A stretch of DNA of 51,427 nt from SG8-30 sp963695155 (GCA_963695155.1 CAVOGD010000004.1:1-51427), one strand, 5' to 3'. Shown: positions 33,070 through 42,626, numbered from the stretch's first letter. Numbers and translations are program-made. Notes: generated from the sequence alone by a model not told the origin.

Positions 33070-33489
33070 ATGGGCAACATCAACGTCGGGCGCTGGCTGG
33101 CTGGCGGATTCGTCGCGGGTCTCGTGATGTGGATCATCGAGGGCGCGGCGAGCATGCTCTACATGGAGGACGCGGTCGCGGCGCTGGCGGCGCACAACCT
33201 CAGCATGGAGATGACCCCGGCCTTCTGGGCGCTGTCCTGCATCATGAGCCTGATGATGGGCCTGGCCACCGTGCTGTTCTACGCGCTCGCGCGCACCCGG
33301 CTCGGCGCGGGACCGAAGACCGCGATCATCGTCGCCATCGTGGCGTACTTCGGCTATTACCTGCCGGTCCTGCTGGGCTACATGATGATCGACCTGTACC
33401 CGAGGTCCATGCTGCACACCTGGGCCATCATCGGCTTCTTCGAGATGATCATCATCTCGCTGGCCGGCGCCTGGGTTTACAAGGAGTAA
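33070..33489 (+). CDS. Small integral membrane protein, function unknown
   Basis: 139 aa with four predicted transmembrane helices (about residues 10-30, 50-70, 80-105, 115-137). Polar content is low and Met content high. No family recognised. ATG at 33070 is preceded by a purine-rich GGGGAGG at normal distance. A GC-rich hairpin without a T-run lies just after the stop codon. Confidence 0.75.
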   Translation: MGNINVGRWLAGGFVAGLVMWIIEGAASMLYMEDAVAALAAHNLSMEMTPAFWALSCIMSLMMGLATVLFYALARTRLGAGPKTAIIVAIVAYFGYYLPVLLGYMMIDLYPRSMLHTWAIIGFFEMIIISLAGAWVYKE

Positions 33490-33568
33490 GCTGCTGCGGC
33501 GCGGCCCCGCGCGGGGCCGCGCCGCCGCCAATGCACGTCCGTATCGCGATGGCGGCCCGGAGCGGCCC

Positions 33569-36029
33569 ATGATGCGATCCCGCAAGAAGCGGTGGCCTGC
33601 GCTGGTGGCCGTCCTGGCCGCGGCAACGGGCCCGACCGGTTGCGACCTCGGCCCGCACCTCTTGTACGGCTTCATTGACGAGCAGGGTCAATGGGTCGTC
33701 GCTCCGGAGTACACGGACGCCTTGCCGCCCGCCGAGGGCCTGGTGCCCGTGCAGAAAGGCGCCGCCTGGGGATTCCTGGACAGCCGTGGGCGCAGCGTCA
33801 TCGAGCCGCAATTCGACAAGGCCCGACCGTTCGCCGAGGGCCTGGCGGCCGTAGCGAGCGGCAGCCAGTGGCGCTTCATCGATCCCGCCGGCAGGACGGT
33901 CATCGCGGGTCCATATGACGAGGCCCGCCGGTTCGATGGCGGCCTGGCTGCCGTTCGCGTGGGCCAACGCTGGGGCTTCGTCGATCACGCCGGCAGCCTG
34001 GTCATCGAGCCGCGCTTCGAGGAACTGGCCGGCGGCGACGAGTCGCGATCCTGGGTTCCCTGCTTCAGCGAGAGCCTGTGCGCCGCCCGGCAGGACGGCA
34101 AGTGGGGCTTCATGGATCGCAGCGGCGACTGGGTCATTGCGGCGCGCTTCGCAGAGGCTGGTTCGTTCCATGAAGGACTCGCCGCGGTGCGCGAAGCGGC
34201 GCCGGACGCCGGCGGCAGGGTCGGCTTCATCAATCGGCGCGGCGAGATGGTCATCGCTCCGCGCTTCGCAAACAGCCTCTGGTTCTCGGGTGGTCGCGCC
34301 GTCGTTGCCGTGGACAGGAGAGGCAACGACGCGCATGACGAGCCGACGGGCGAGGCCGACGTCAGGATCGTGCTGATCGACACAGCCGGCAAGGAGATCG
34401 CCGACCTGGGTTGGGAACCAGTCGCCGAGGTTTTCGACGCTGCGCGCGAGGCGCTGTCGGCGCTGGCGCCGGATTACCTGGGCGAGGGACTCGTGCCGGC
34501 GTCACAGGGCGACCGCTGGGGATTCATGGACCGCGACGGCGAGTGGGTCATCCCGCCGGGTTTCAGCCTGGTGCTGCCATTCCGCAATGGCGTGGCCGCC
34601 AGCGGGCTTGAGCGACGATCCGGATACCGACGTCCTGGACGTGCAGCGCTGGGGCCTGATCGATGCGCGCGGCAAATGGGTCGTCGAGCCGCGACTGTCG
34701 GCCGTGGGAACCTGGGGCGGTGCCTATACCTGGGCACGGCGCCACACCCGCTGGGGGCTCATCGATCGCGATGGCGACTGGCGCGTCGAGCCCGTCTACG
34801 CAGACTCCGACGAATGGGTCGACCTGCCGGGCTTGAGGCTGCCGCCGGGCGAGGGGCTGCAGCGGGTGGGTGTCTATGCCAACCATCGCTGGTGGGTGGC
34901 GAATCGTCAGGGACGGCGATCGTCGGCGGTCGAGCTGGAGTGGCTCGAGCCCGTGACGACGGCCGCGCCTGGGCAGACACCGAGGCGCCTGGCTTACCTG
35001 GAACGGGGCCTGTGGGGAATCGCCGACGAGAAGCTGAAGCCCATCACGCCCGCCCTGTTCGATGAGAAGCCCGGGGCATTCGACCGCCGCGGCCGCGCGC
35101 AAGTCTCGCAGGACGGATGGTGGGGATGCATAGACCTCACGGGCCGCTGGGTCGTCCGGCCGCAATCCAGTGAGGTCCGCCCGTGCGGTGACGATGAGGT
35201 CGACGCCGGTGATGGCCGGGAAGCAGTTGACGAGCGCGGCAGCAAGCTCCTGCGCGCGGGCTACGAGGAAGTCGGCGCAATGCACGACGGCCTGTACGCC
35301 GTGCGGCTGGGCGGCAAGTGGGGCATCGCGGACGGTCGCGGCCGCGAGCTGTTCGCGCCCACGTTCGATCGGGCGAGACCATTCAGTCGCGACGTGGCCG
35401 TCTTCTGCGAAGGCAAGCTGTGCGGGCTGGTCGCGAGGACGGGTGAGGTGATCGTGCCGCCGACGTATTCGGCGATCGCGCCGCTGTCCGATCGGTTGGC
35501 CGTGACGATGATGTTGGAGGACGACGGTCGCATGGTGTCGTCTGGCGTGATCGACGCTGCGGGCAGCGTCCTGGTCGGGCAGGAGTACTACACCGTCAAG
35601 TCATATTCCGGTCACCTGCTGCTGACGTGGGATGCGCGTGGCCATTACCGCCTGCTGCAGAAGTCCAACGGCCAGCCGGTGCCGGGACTGCCGGAAATCG
35701 CCGGCCAGCCCGGCCGGCTGTCGGAGGGGCTGGCGGCGGTGCCCCTGCGCACGGCCGACGGCAAGTCGGCGGCCGGTTACATCGATGCGCGCGGCCGGCT
35801 GGTCATCGCGCCACGCTTCGACCAGGGGAAGGCCGGCGAATTCAGGAAGGGCGTGGCGATCATCGGCGAGGGCGGCCGCTGCGGCGCCATCGACCGGCAC
35901 GGCAAGGCGATCCTGCCCGCTGCCTATCAGCACTGCCAGCGCCTGCCCGACGGCCGCATCCTGTTCGCGGAAGAGGCGCCTGTGCGGATCACGTCCCCGC
36001 CGCCCGCAACGGCAGTGCCGGCACGCTGA
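33569..36029 (+). pseudogene. WG-repeat protein, probably exported, frameshifted
   Basis: Reads through ~18 WG-type repeats of about 45 residues, each with a core such as WGFLDSRGRSVIEPQFDKARPF, EGLAAVRVGQRWGFVDHAG or GKWGFMDRSGDWVIAARF. The N-terminus is hydrophobic and ends TGPTGC, a weak lipobox. The frame shifts +1 near 34605; removing one G from GGG at 34604-34606 gives ...ASGLSDDPDTDV and a continuous 819-aa protein. WG repeats form beta-propeller-like or solenoid surfaces and occur in many uncharacterised exported proteins. Two ATGs stand in tandem at the start. Confidence 0.8.
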
Positions 36030-36140
36030 TCGCCGCGGGCTCTGCGTCAGGGTCGCGTCGCCGTGTGGTATCCCACGATGGGTCGGCGCGCCAGCCGCCG
36101 TCTATTGTGTGGCTCGGGTATCCAAACCGGAGCCTACCGC

Positions 36141-37034
36141 GTGACGCGAGCGATACTCTGCACGGCCTTGTTGATTGCCTGTGCGTGTTTCCCCACGACC
36201 TTGCCGGCAGCCTCGGCAGCGCAGCAGGCGCAAGGGCTCGCGGTACAACTGCGGGACCAGGCCGGAGCTTCGGTAACCGCTGCGCAAACCCGCCTGGCGG
36301 CGGCGCGTAATGAACTTGCCTCTGCGCGCGCTACCGCGGCCTCCATACGACTGGCCAGGGACGTGGCCGCCGACCAGGTGGCGGCTGAAGCGGTAGCGAT
36401 TGCCCGGCAAGGGCTCGACGAAGCGACACAGTTGCTGGCGCGCGCGGAAGCGTTGCTGGCGGCGCGTACGCGCCTCGTCGATGAAGTCCGCGCGGCAGGC
36501 CGGCAGGGCGGGACCGCACGTGGCTATGTCATTCCGCTGCAGGGCGCGGTCGAGCGCCATGGCGGGGACGGAGCCGTGGTGCGTGACGCGGGTCCCACGC
36601 TGCAGGCCGGAGAGACCGTGAAAGTCGCACCCGGCGGCCGGGCAAAGGTCTTTCTCGAAGGCGGCAGGACCGAAGTCGTGCTCGAGCAGAACAGCGACTT
36701 CACGCTCGCCAGGGATGACGATGATGGCCTGCTGGCAGCCCTCGGTGCGGGCATCGCGAGACTGCGCGTCGAAATGCAGAACAGGATGCGGCGCTTCGAG
36801 GTGCGCACACCCGCGGCCGTGTGCGCCGTCCGCGGCACGGAGTTTTCCCTCGACGTGACGCCAGACCGGACGCGGGTCGAGGTCTTCGAAGGCATCGTCA
36901 CCATGACGGCGGCAGGCGGCGACGAGGTGGAAGTCCGCACCGGCGAGACCCGCGAGTTCGTAACAGCCGGCGATCCGGCGCCCGCGGCACCGAGCGAGCA
37001 ATCCGGGGGCGGAGACGATGCGTTCCGCTCCTAG
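36141..37034 (+). CDS. FecR-domain secreted protein
   Basis: 297 aa. GTG start after GGAG; a signal peptide ends near PAASA. Residues ~30-130 form an Ala/Arg/Glu-rich coiled coil, followed by a FecR-type beta domain (VKVAPGGRAKVFLEGGRTEVVLEQNSDFTL ... TPAAVCAVRGTEFSLDV ... VEVFEGIVTM). In ordinary FecR the domain follows a transmembrane helix and controls a sigma factor; here no sigma factor is nearby, so it is more like the FecR-domain proteins of unknown envelope function. It overlaps the next gene by 17 bp. Confidence 0.82.
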   Translation: MTRAILCTALLIACACFPTTLPAASAAQQAQGLAVQLRDQAGASVTAAQTRLAAARNELASARATAASIRLARDVAADQVAAEAVAIARQGLDEATQLLARAEALLAARTRLVDEVRAAGRQGGTARGYVIPLQGAVERHGGDGAVVRDAGPTLQAGETVKVAPGGRAKVFLEGGRTEVVLEQNSDFTLARDDDDGLLAALGAGIARLRVEMQNRMRRFEVRTPAAVCAVRGTEFSLDVTPDRTRVEVFEGIVTMTAAGGDEVEVRTGETREFVTAGDPAPAAPSEQSGGGDDAFRS

Positions 37035-37935
37035 CGCGGCCTTCGCGCTATTGCTTGTCATGGCGCCGGTTGCGTGGGCCGAGCACTGCATCAACTGGCA
37101 GCCGTGGCTGAGCAAGCATACGGGCACCTTCGGCCACTGCTGGGCAACGCAACAGGAGTGCCAGGCCTACTATGTCTCGCGCTGCCTGAATCCCACCTAT
37201 GCGAAGGATTGCGCCGGCGGCTGCTACCAGCGCGGCGGGCCGTCGCCACAGCAACAGGCGGATGCCGCGGCTGCGGCGGCCGGGAAGGCCAAGGCAGCGG
37301 CCGAGGCCGCGAAAAAGCTGGCCGCGCAGAAGCAGGCCCAGCAGGCCAGCGAACAACAGGCATGGAATGCCGCCAACAAGAACCTGATCGAGGGACTGAA
37401 GGGTGTTCCCGCCCCGGCCGCGAGCCCTGCGCTGCGCCTCAAGCTACCCGCGCCGACCGCGGCGCGGCAGCAACTCGATTGCGCCAGCAGGCAGGCGGCG
37501 AGTGTCAAGGACCCGGAGGACCAGCCGAGCTGGGAGCAGCGCGCTGAAGACTGCCGGCCGACGGACGTCGCCGTTCCCGAGGTGCCAGAACCCGTGGAGG
37601 TCTCGCAACCGGTCCTCCCGACCGACCCCGCTGCCCTGGCGCAGCTCCTGGCAGCGCTGTCATCACAACTTGCGGCGTCCCGCGAGGTCCTGGCGAGGCA
37701 CGATGGCGAGATCGCGAAACTCGAGCAGGCGATTGCCCATGAGCAGTCCGCAGCGTCCCCGGCCGGCTTCAAGCCCGCGTCAGAAAGCGATGCCCTGCGC
37801 AAGGCCCGCGAAGCGCTGGCGCGCGCCAGGGCGGAACGCGAAAAGACGGCGGCCGAGTTGCGCCGCCTCGAACAACTGGAGGCGCAGGCGGGCAAGTCTC
37901 CGCAGGCGCCAGCGCAGCCGGCACCGGCCGGCTGA
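37018..37935 (+). CDS. Secreted Cys-rich coiled-coil protein, function unknown
   Basis: 305 aa. A signal peptide (to WAE) precedes a compact domain with six cysteines (24, 41, 48, 56, 65, 69) that could make three disulfides. The rest is helical: an Ala/Lys/Gln-rich coiled coil (residues ~75-125), a Pro-rich linker, and a second coiled coil (~205-290) rich in Arg, Glu and Ala. Its start lies inside the end of the FecR-domain gene, indicating translational coupling. No family recognised. Confidence 0.75.
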   Translation: MRSAPSAAFALLLVMAPVAWAEHCINWQPWLSKHTGTFGHCWATQQECQAYYVSRCLNPTYAKDCAGGCYQRGGPSPQQQADAAAAAAGKAKAAAEAAKKLAAQKQAQQASEQQAWNAANKNLIEGLKGVPAPAASPALRLKLPAPTAARQQLDCASRQAASVKDPEDQPSWEQRAEDCRPTDVAVPEVPEPVEVSQPVLPTDPAALAQLLAALSSQLAASREVLARHDGEIAKLEQAIAHEQSAASPAGFKPASESDALRKAREALARARAEREKTAAELRRLEQLEAQAGKSPQAPAQPAPAG

Positions 37936-37954
37936 TCACACCAAAGGGGTAGTC

Positions 37955-39064
37955 ATGATGCTGCGTTCGCTGTTGCTGCTGTTGCTGCTGTCCGGTCACG
38001 CGCTGGCGTCCTGGGCCCAGGAACCGGGTGCCGATGCGCGCCGTCACCTCGTGCGCGGCCTGGCCGCCATCGAGATGGCGAAGAGCGACGCCGACCTCTC
38101 GCTGGCCGCCAGTGAGTTCCAGAAGGCCACCGAGATCGAGCCTGGCATGGCCGCGGCCTGGTTCAACCTGGCCCAGGTACAGGCCCGGCGCGGCAACTTC
38201 AGCGAGGCGATTGCGGGATTCCAGCGCTACCTGGAACTGGCGCCCAACGCAGAGGACGCCGGCAAGGTGGCGGACGACATCATCAAGCTGGAGTTCAGGG
38301 CGGAGGTCTCGGCGAAGGAAACGGGCCGGGCCGGCATCTGGCGGGCCCCGAGCGGAACGCTGTTCCGGCTCAACGTGGACGGCAGCCGCCTGACCTTGTT
38401 CACGGACCGGGCGGGAACCGGAGACTTCGTCGAATCGACCTACACGCTGGTCGGCAAGGTGCCCGTGCACGCCGCCATCGCGGTCGTGTACCGGTTGGAG
38501 GCCAGGGGTAATGAACTGCGCGGAACCTGGTCGCGCGCAGGATTCACGGCCGACAAGTGCACGGTCCCTGAGGAAGCGGGCGAAGTGAGCGGCGAACTGA
38601 ACGACGCGGAGGGCACGATAGTGCTCCGCCACAAGGTCACGAAGTATCGGGCCAACACGCAGCTGTCGGTCATGACCAACGACTTCTGCAGCGGCGTCTC
38701 GGTCCTGCAGAGTCGCGAGGTGGAAATTGTCTATCACGGCCCGGTGCCCATGGGCCGGATCGGCGCGCGCATCGGCTCGGAGCATGGCCGCGGCAAGAAG
38801 AAGGTCACCGGCGACGCCGTGATCGACTGGGTGGCGGACGGCGGACCGGCGGGCATGGCCGGCTTGCAGCCGGGCGACCTCATTCTCTCGGTCGATGGCG
38901 TGCCGACGGCTGGCCAGTCGCGGGAAGACCTGGTCTGGAAGCGGATTGCCGGCGAGCCCGGCAGCGAGGTCGTATTGCAGGTGCAGCGGCGCGACGTCGC
39001 GGAACCGCTGCAGATCCACGTCACGCGGGCGAAGACGGAAGCAGACCTGCCCGCGCGACCCTGA
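37955..39064 (+). CDS. TPR-PDZ secreted protein
   Basis: 369 aa. A signal peptide (LLLLLLLSGHALASWAQ) is followed by a short tetratricopeptide region (~residues 30-110: ASEFQKATEIEPGMAAAWFNLAQ, FQRYLELAP), a beta-rich middle and a C-terminal PDZ domain (GGPAGMAGLQPGDLILSVDG). There is no protease domain, so it may be an adaptor for binding peptides at the envelope. It starts 20 nt after the Cys-rich gene with AAAGGGG as ribosome-binding site; two ATGs stand in tandem at 37955 and 37958. Confidence 0.82.
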   Translation: MMLRSLLLLLLLSGHALASWAQEPGADARRHLVRGLAAIEMAKSDADLSLAASEFQKATEIEPGMAAAWFNLAQVQARRGNFSEAIAGFQRYLELAPNAEDAGKVADDIIKLEFRAEVSAKETGRAGIWRAPSGTLFRLNVDGSRLTLFTDRAGTGDFVESTYTLVGKVPVHAAIAVVYRLEARGNELRGTWSRAGFTADKCTVPEEAGEVSGELNDAEGTIVLRHKVTKYRANTQLSVMTNDFCSGVSVLQSREVEIVYHGPVPMGRIGARIGSEHGRGKKKVTGDAVIDWVADGGPAGMAGLQPGDLILSVDGVPTAGQSREDLVWKRIAGEPGSEVVLQVQRRDVAEPLQIHVTRAKTEADLPARP

Positions 39065-39095
39065 TGCGCAGCTGAAGTGCGCGGTGTGCGTGGCT

Positions 39096-40625
39096 TCAGG
39101 CCACGCGCACCGGGATCTTCAGCGTCTTGATCTTCTCGCTCCACGCGGCGGGGCCGGTCTTGTGCACCGAGTCGCCGCGCGCGTCCACGGCGACGGTCAC
39201 CGGCATGTCCTTGACGTCGAACTCGTAGATCGCCTCCATGCCCATGTCGCCAAACGCGACCACGCGCGCGCCGCGGATCGCCTTGGCCACGAGGTAGGCC
39301 GCGCCGCCGACCGCGATGAGGTACGCGGCCTGGTGTTTCTTGATGGCCTCGATGCCCACCGGGCCGCGCTCGGCCTTGCCGACCATCGCCACCAGCCCGG
39401 TCTTCTCCAGCATCATCTCCGTGAACTTGTCCATGCGGGTCGCCGTGGTCGGGCCTGCGGGACCCATGACCTCGTCGCGCACCGGATCCACCGGGCCCAC
39501 GTAGTAGATGACGCGGTTGGTGAAGTCCACGCCGTCCGGCAGCGGCTTGCCCGCGGCGAACAGGTCGCCGATGCGCTTGTGCGCGGCGTCGCGTCCCGTG
39601 AGCATCTTGCCGTTCAGGAGCAGGATCTCGCCCGGCTTCCAGGTCTTCACCTCGTCGCGCGTCAGCGTGTCGAGGTTGACGCGCTTCGCTTCCTTGCTGG
39701 GGCTCCAGGTCACCTTCGGCCAGTCCTCCAGCGACGGCGGCTCGAGCGCCACCGGGCCGGAGCCGTCCAGCACGAAGTGCGCGTGCCGCGTGGCGGCGCA
39801 GTTCGGGATCATGGCGATGGGTTTCGACGCCGCGTGCGTCGGGTAGGTCTTGATCTTGACGTCCAGCACCGTGGTCAGGCCGCCCAGGCCCTGCGCGCCG
39901 ATGCCCAGCGCGTTGATCTTCTCGTACAGGTCGATGCGCAGTTCCTCCAGCTTGCTGGCCGGGCCGCGCTCGAGCAACTCGTGCATGTCGATGGGCTCCA
40001 TCAGCACTTCCTTGGCCATCAGCATCGCCTTCTCGGCCGTGCCGCCCACGCCGATGCCGAGCATGCCCGGCGGGCACCAGCCGGCGCCCATCGTTGGCAC
40101 CGTCGCCAGCACCCAGTCCACGATCGAGTCGGACGGGTTCAGCATCACGAACTTCGACTTGTTCTCGGAGCCGCCGCCCTTGGCCGCGACCGTCACGTCC
40201 ACGGTCTTGCCCGGCACCATCTGCACGTGCACCACGGCCGGCGTGTTGTCGCCCGTGTTCTTGCGCAGGAACAGCGGGTCGTCCACGATCGAGTTGCGCA
40301 ACTTGTTGTCGGGATGCCTGAAGGCGCGGCGCACGCCCTCGTCCACCATTTCCTGCAGGCTGCGCTTCGCGTCCCACCGCACGTCCATGCCGACCTTCAG
40401 GAACACGTTGACGATGCCGGTGTCCTGGCAGATCGGCCGCCGGCCCTCGGCGCACATGCGCGAGTTGGTGAGGATCTGCGCGATGGCGTCCTTGGCCGCC
40501 GGCGACTGCTCGCGCTCCCAGGCGCGGCCCAGGTGGGCGACGTAATCGGCCGGGTGGTAATAGGAAATGAACTGCAGGGCGTCGGCGACGCTTTGCACGA
40601 AGTCGGCTTCACGAATCGCAGTCAT
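39096..40625 (-). CDS. Class I fumarate hydratase (iron-sulfur)
   Basis: 509-aa oxygen-sensitive [4Fe-4S] fumarase that hydrates fumarate to malate in the TCA cycle. The N-terminal alpha part has RRPICQDTGIVNVFLKVG and the C-terminal beta part YVGPVDPVRDEVMGPAGPTTATRMD. The three cluster Cys expected for this class (ICQDTG, GWCPPGM, NCAATRH) are present. The length matches single-chain FumA/FumB. The ATG at 40625 fits the family N-terminus. Monocistronic, convergent with the TPR-PDZ gene. Confidence 0.95.
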   Translation of the reverse strand: MTAIREADFVQSVADALQFISYYHPADYVAHLGRAWEREQSPAAKDAIAQILTNSRMCAEGRRPICQDTGIVNVFLKVGMDVRWDAKRSLQEMVDEGVRRAFRHPDNKLRNSIVDDPLFLRKNTGDNTPAVVHVQMVPGKTVDVTVAAKGGGSENKSKFVMLNPSDSIVDWVLATVPTMGAGWCPPGMLGIGVGGTAEKAMLMAKEVLMEPIDMHELLERGPASKLEELRIDLYEKINALGIGAQGLGGLTTVLDVKIKTYPTHAASKPIAMIPNCAATRHAHFVLDGSGPVALEPPSLEDWPKVTWSPSKEAKRVNLDTLTRDEVKTWKPGEILLLNGKMLTGRDAAHKRIGDLFAAGKPLPDGVDFTNRVIYYVGPVDPVRDEVMGPAGPTTATRMDKFTEMMLEKTGLVAMVGKAERGPVGIEAIKKHQAAYLIAVGGAAYLVAKAIRGARVVAFGDMGMEAIYEFDVKDMPVTVAVDARGDSVHKTGPAAWSEKIKTLKIPVRVA

Positions 40626-40784
40626 GGTCGTCTCGCTGCGCCGCACCGGGCGCGCCGTGGGGAAGGACGCCTAGGATACCAAGCGGCCTCCCGGGCGGCG
40701 GATTTCCCGCAGAACGCGGGGCATTGTGCCGAGCCGCCCGGCCGGCCCAGACCGTACGATCGGCTGCGTGGACCTACGGACGAC

Positions 40785-40810
40785 AGATGTATATACTTAG
40801 ATGTATATAC
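40785..40810. promoter_or_regulatory. Tandem GTATATAC operator of the vapBC pair
   Basis: AGATGTATATAC is present twice (40785-40796 and 40799-40810), a 14-bp spacing; each contains the perfect palindrome GTATATAC (40789-40796 and 40803-40810). The pair sits 13 bp upstream of the antitoxin ATG, overlapping the likely -10 region. A typical place for autoregulation by an antitoxin-toxin complex. Confidence 0.75.
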
Positions 40811-40823
40811 ATTGGGTGTAGCG

Positions 40824-41054
40824 ATGAAGACAGCCCGCGTGTTCCAGTCCGGCAACAGCCAGGCCGTGCGCTTGCCGAAGGAGTTCCGCTTCGCCGCGGA
40901 CGAGGTCGAGATCTTCCGCCGCGGCGCGGAGATCGTGTTGCGCGAGAGGCAACCCGGCCTCGGCCGGGTCGCGGAACTGATGGGTTCGATGCCGGACGAC
41001 TTCATGTCGGACGGCCGCCGGGACCTGCCGCCAGAGGCGCGCGAGGGATTGTGA
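40824..41054 (+). CDS. vapB: VapB-type antitoxin (AbrB/SpoVT fold)
   Basis: 76 aa. The N-terminal swapped-hairpin DNA-binding region MKTARVFQSGNSQAVRLPKEFRF is the standard VapB/AbrB-type sequence, followed by an acidic and helical tail (MPDDFMSDGRRDLPPEAREGL) that would wrap the toxin. Stop codon overlaps the toxin start. Probably represses its own promoter through the GTATATAC operator with VapC as co-repressor. Confidence 0.93.
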   Translation: MKTARVFQSGNSQAVRLPKEFRFAADEVEIFRRGAEIVLRERQPGLGRVAELMGSMPDDFMSDGRRDLPPEAREGL

Positions 41055-41461
41055 GTGTGGCGCGCTACATGCTGGATACGGACATCTGTATCTACATGAC
41101 GAAGCGCCAGCCGGCGACACTGCTGAGACGACTGCAGCAGTTGGGGCCGGGCGAAGCCGTGCTGTCGGTCATCACCTTCGGCGAACTCGAGTTCGGTGCG
41201 GCAAAGAGCCACTCGCCCGGGCAGGTCAGGAAGATCCTGGACGAGCTGACCTCGTTGTTGCCGGTGCTGCCGTTGCCGGCCGCCGCCGCCGGACACTATG
41301 GCCAGATCCGCGCCGGGCTCGAGGCCAAGGGCCGGCCTATCGGCAACAACGACCTATGGATAGCCGCCCATGCCCGTGCACAGGAACTGATCCTGGTTTC
41401 CCACAACCTGGGCGAGTTCCGCCGGGTCCCGGGGCTCTGCGTCGAGAACTGGGTGCGCTGA
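41051..41461 (+). CDS. vapC: VapC-type PIN-domain ribonuclease toxin
   Basis: 136 aa PIN-domain nuclease. Conserved acids lie in MLDTDICIY (Asp9), FGELEFG, and NNDLWIAAHA, followed by ELILVSHNLGEFRRV. The GTG at 41051 overlaps the antitoxin stop (GTGA); GTG at 41057 and ATG at 41069 are other possible starts. Such toxins usually cut tRNA or rRNA when free of the antitoxin. All catalytic residues are present, so it is probably active. Confidence 0.93.
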   Translation: MSVARYMLDTDICIYMTKRQPATLLRRLQQLGPGEAVLSVITFGELEFGAAKSHSPGQVRKILDELTSLLPVLPLPAAAAGHYGQIRAGLEAKGRPIGNNDLWIAAHARAQELILVSHNLGEFRRVPGLCVENWVR

Positions 41462-41668
41462 GCGGCACAGGAGCCGCAGGCCGGAACGCCGTTTGTTCCC
41501 GGGCGTTCAGGTACCGGTCAGCATGCGCCATGCAGAATTGACACCATGGACCCTGATGCCGGCGGCCGAGGAACGAACCGGTTGCCGGGCAGTCATAGAT
41601 AGGATATCCCCCGGATTCCGGCCGAATGGCCGTGGTCCACCCCGTTCCCAGCAAGGAGTCAAGCCAAC

Positions 41669-42556
41669 GTGTTCCAGATCAAGCCCGGTACTTTCCTTTA
41701 TGTCCTGCCCGCCGCTTTCGTGGCCCTCACGCTGGCCGGCTGCGGCGGATCCAAGGAACCCGCGCCGGCCGCCGACCAGGCTGCGGCGCCCGTCTCGGAA
41801 GAGGCCGCCGTCGTTGAAGCGGAGGCGGAAGCCGCCGCGCAGGCCGCCAGGGAAGAAGAACTCGCGCGCCTCGAGGCCGACATGACATTGAAGGAGCGCG
41901 AGGCCGACCTGGCGCGCCGCGAGGCGGATCTTGCCGCCAAACAGAAAATCACGCAGCGCAAGGCTGCCGCCCCGGCACCGGCACCGGCCGCGGCCCCGGC
42001 CCCGGCGAAGACCACGCCCCAGCCGATGCCGGCGACCGCCCGCACCTACGTGGTGCCGGCAGGCACGCAGCTGTCCGTCGAGGTCGTCTCGCCGCTCACC
42101 ACCAAGACCGCGCGCGTCGGCGATCGCATCGAGGGGCGCCTCGCCACCGACGTCGTCGTGGACGGCAAGACCCTGGTCATGGCCGGGTCGCCGATGCAGG
42201 GCACGGTCACCGAAGTGGTGTCCGGCAGCCAGAAGATCGGCGGCATCCCGACGCTCGGCCTGACCTTCGACCGGCTGACGCTGACCGGCGCCGACACCGT
42301 GGCGATCTCGGGCCGCATCGTGCAGCAGGGCAAGAGCGACACGGCGCGCGACACGGCCAAGATCGCGGGCGGCGCCCTGGTCGGCGCGGTGGTCGGCCAC
42401 CAGATCGACGACGACAAGGGCAAGCTGATCGGCGGCATCCTGGGCGGTGCGGCCGGCGCCATTGCGGCGAAGAAGACCGGCACCGAGGTGGAGATCCCGT
42501 CGGGCACCGTCGTCGGGTTCCTGCTCGACGATTCGTTCGAGGTGATCGCCAAGTAA
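41669..42556 (+). CDS. Lipoprotein with coiled coil and glycine-zipper-like C-terminus
   Basis: 295 aa starting at GTG, after AAGGAG. LTLAGC is a clear lipobox. Residues ~35-105 form an Ala/Glu/Arg coiled coil ending in KQKITQRKA, followed by an Ala/Pro linker. The C-terminal half has a beta-rich region (TYVVPAGTQLSVEVVSPLTT) and a Gly/Ala-rich segment (GGALVGAVVGHQIDDDKG, GGILGGAAGAIAAKK), reminiscent of glycine-zipper proteins that insert into membranes. It may stabilise the outer membrane, but this is inference. Confidence 0.78.
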   Translation: MFQIKPGTFLYVLPAAFVALTLAGCGGSKEPAPAADQAAAPVSEEAAVVEAEAEAAAQAAREEELARLEADMTLKEREADLARREADLAAKQKITQRKAAAPAPAPAAAPAPAKTTPQPMPATARTYVVPAGTQLSVEVVSPLTTKTARVGDRIEGRLATDVVVDGKTLVMAGSPMQGTVTEVVSGSQKIGGIPTLGLTFDRLTLTGADTVAISGRIVQQGKSDTARDTAKIAGGALVGAVVGHQIDDDKGKLIGGILGGAAGAIAAKKTGTEVEIPSGTVVGFLLDDSFEVIAK

Positions 42557-42561
42557 CGTCC

Positions 42562-42605
42562 TGGTCCGGGGTCTGACCCCCTTGGGGGTCTGACCCCTCC
42601 GGACC
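42562..42605. repeat. GGGGTCTGACCCC palindromic repeat element (locus 3)
   Basis: GGGGTCTGACCCC at 42568-42580 and 42585-42597 lie between outer arms GGTCCGG (42563-42569) and CCGGACC (42599-42605), so the whole element is one long near-palindrome. It starts right after the stop codon of the lipoprotein gene. Confidence 0.9.
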
Positions 42606-42626
42606 GCAGCCCGCTTCCACAGAAGG

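Noticed and set aside
33490..33530. GC-rich hairpin after the small membrane protein gene as a terminator
   Set aside because: The stem is strong but has no T-run on either strand, so rho-independent termination is not supported.
36141..37034. FecR-domain gene as an anti-sigma factor with a sigma gene nearby
   Set aside because: No ECF sigma factor or TonB receptor gene lies beside it, and the protein has a signal peptide and coiled coil, not the usual cytoplasmic domain and single transmembrane helix.
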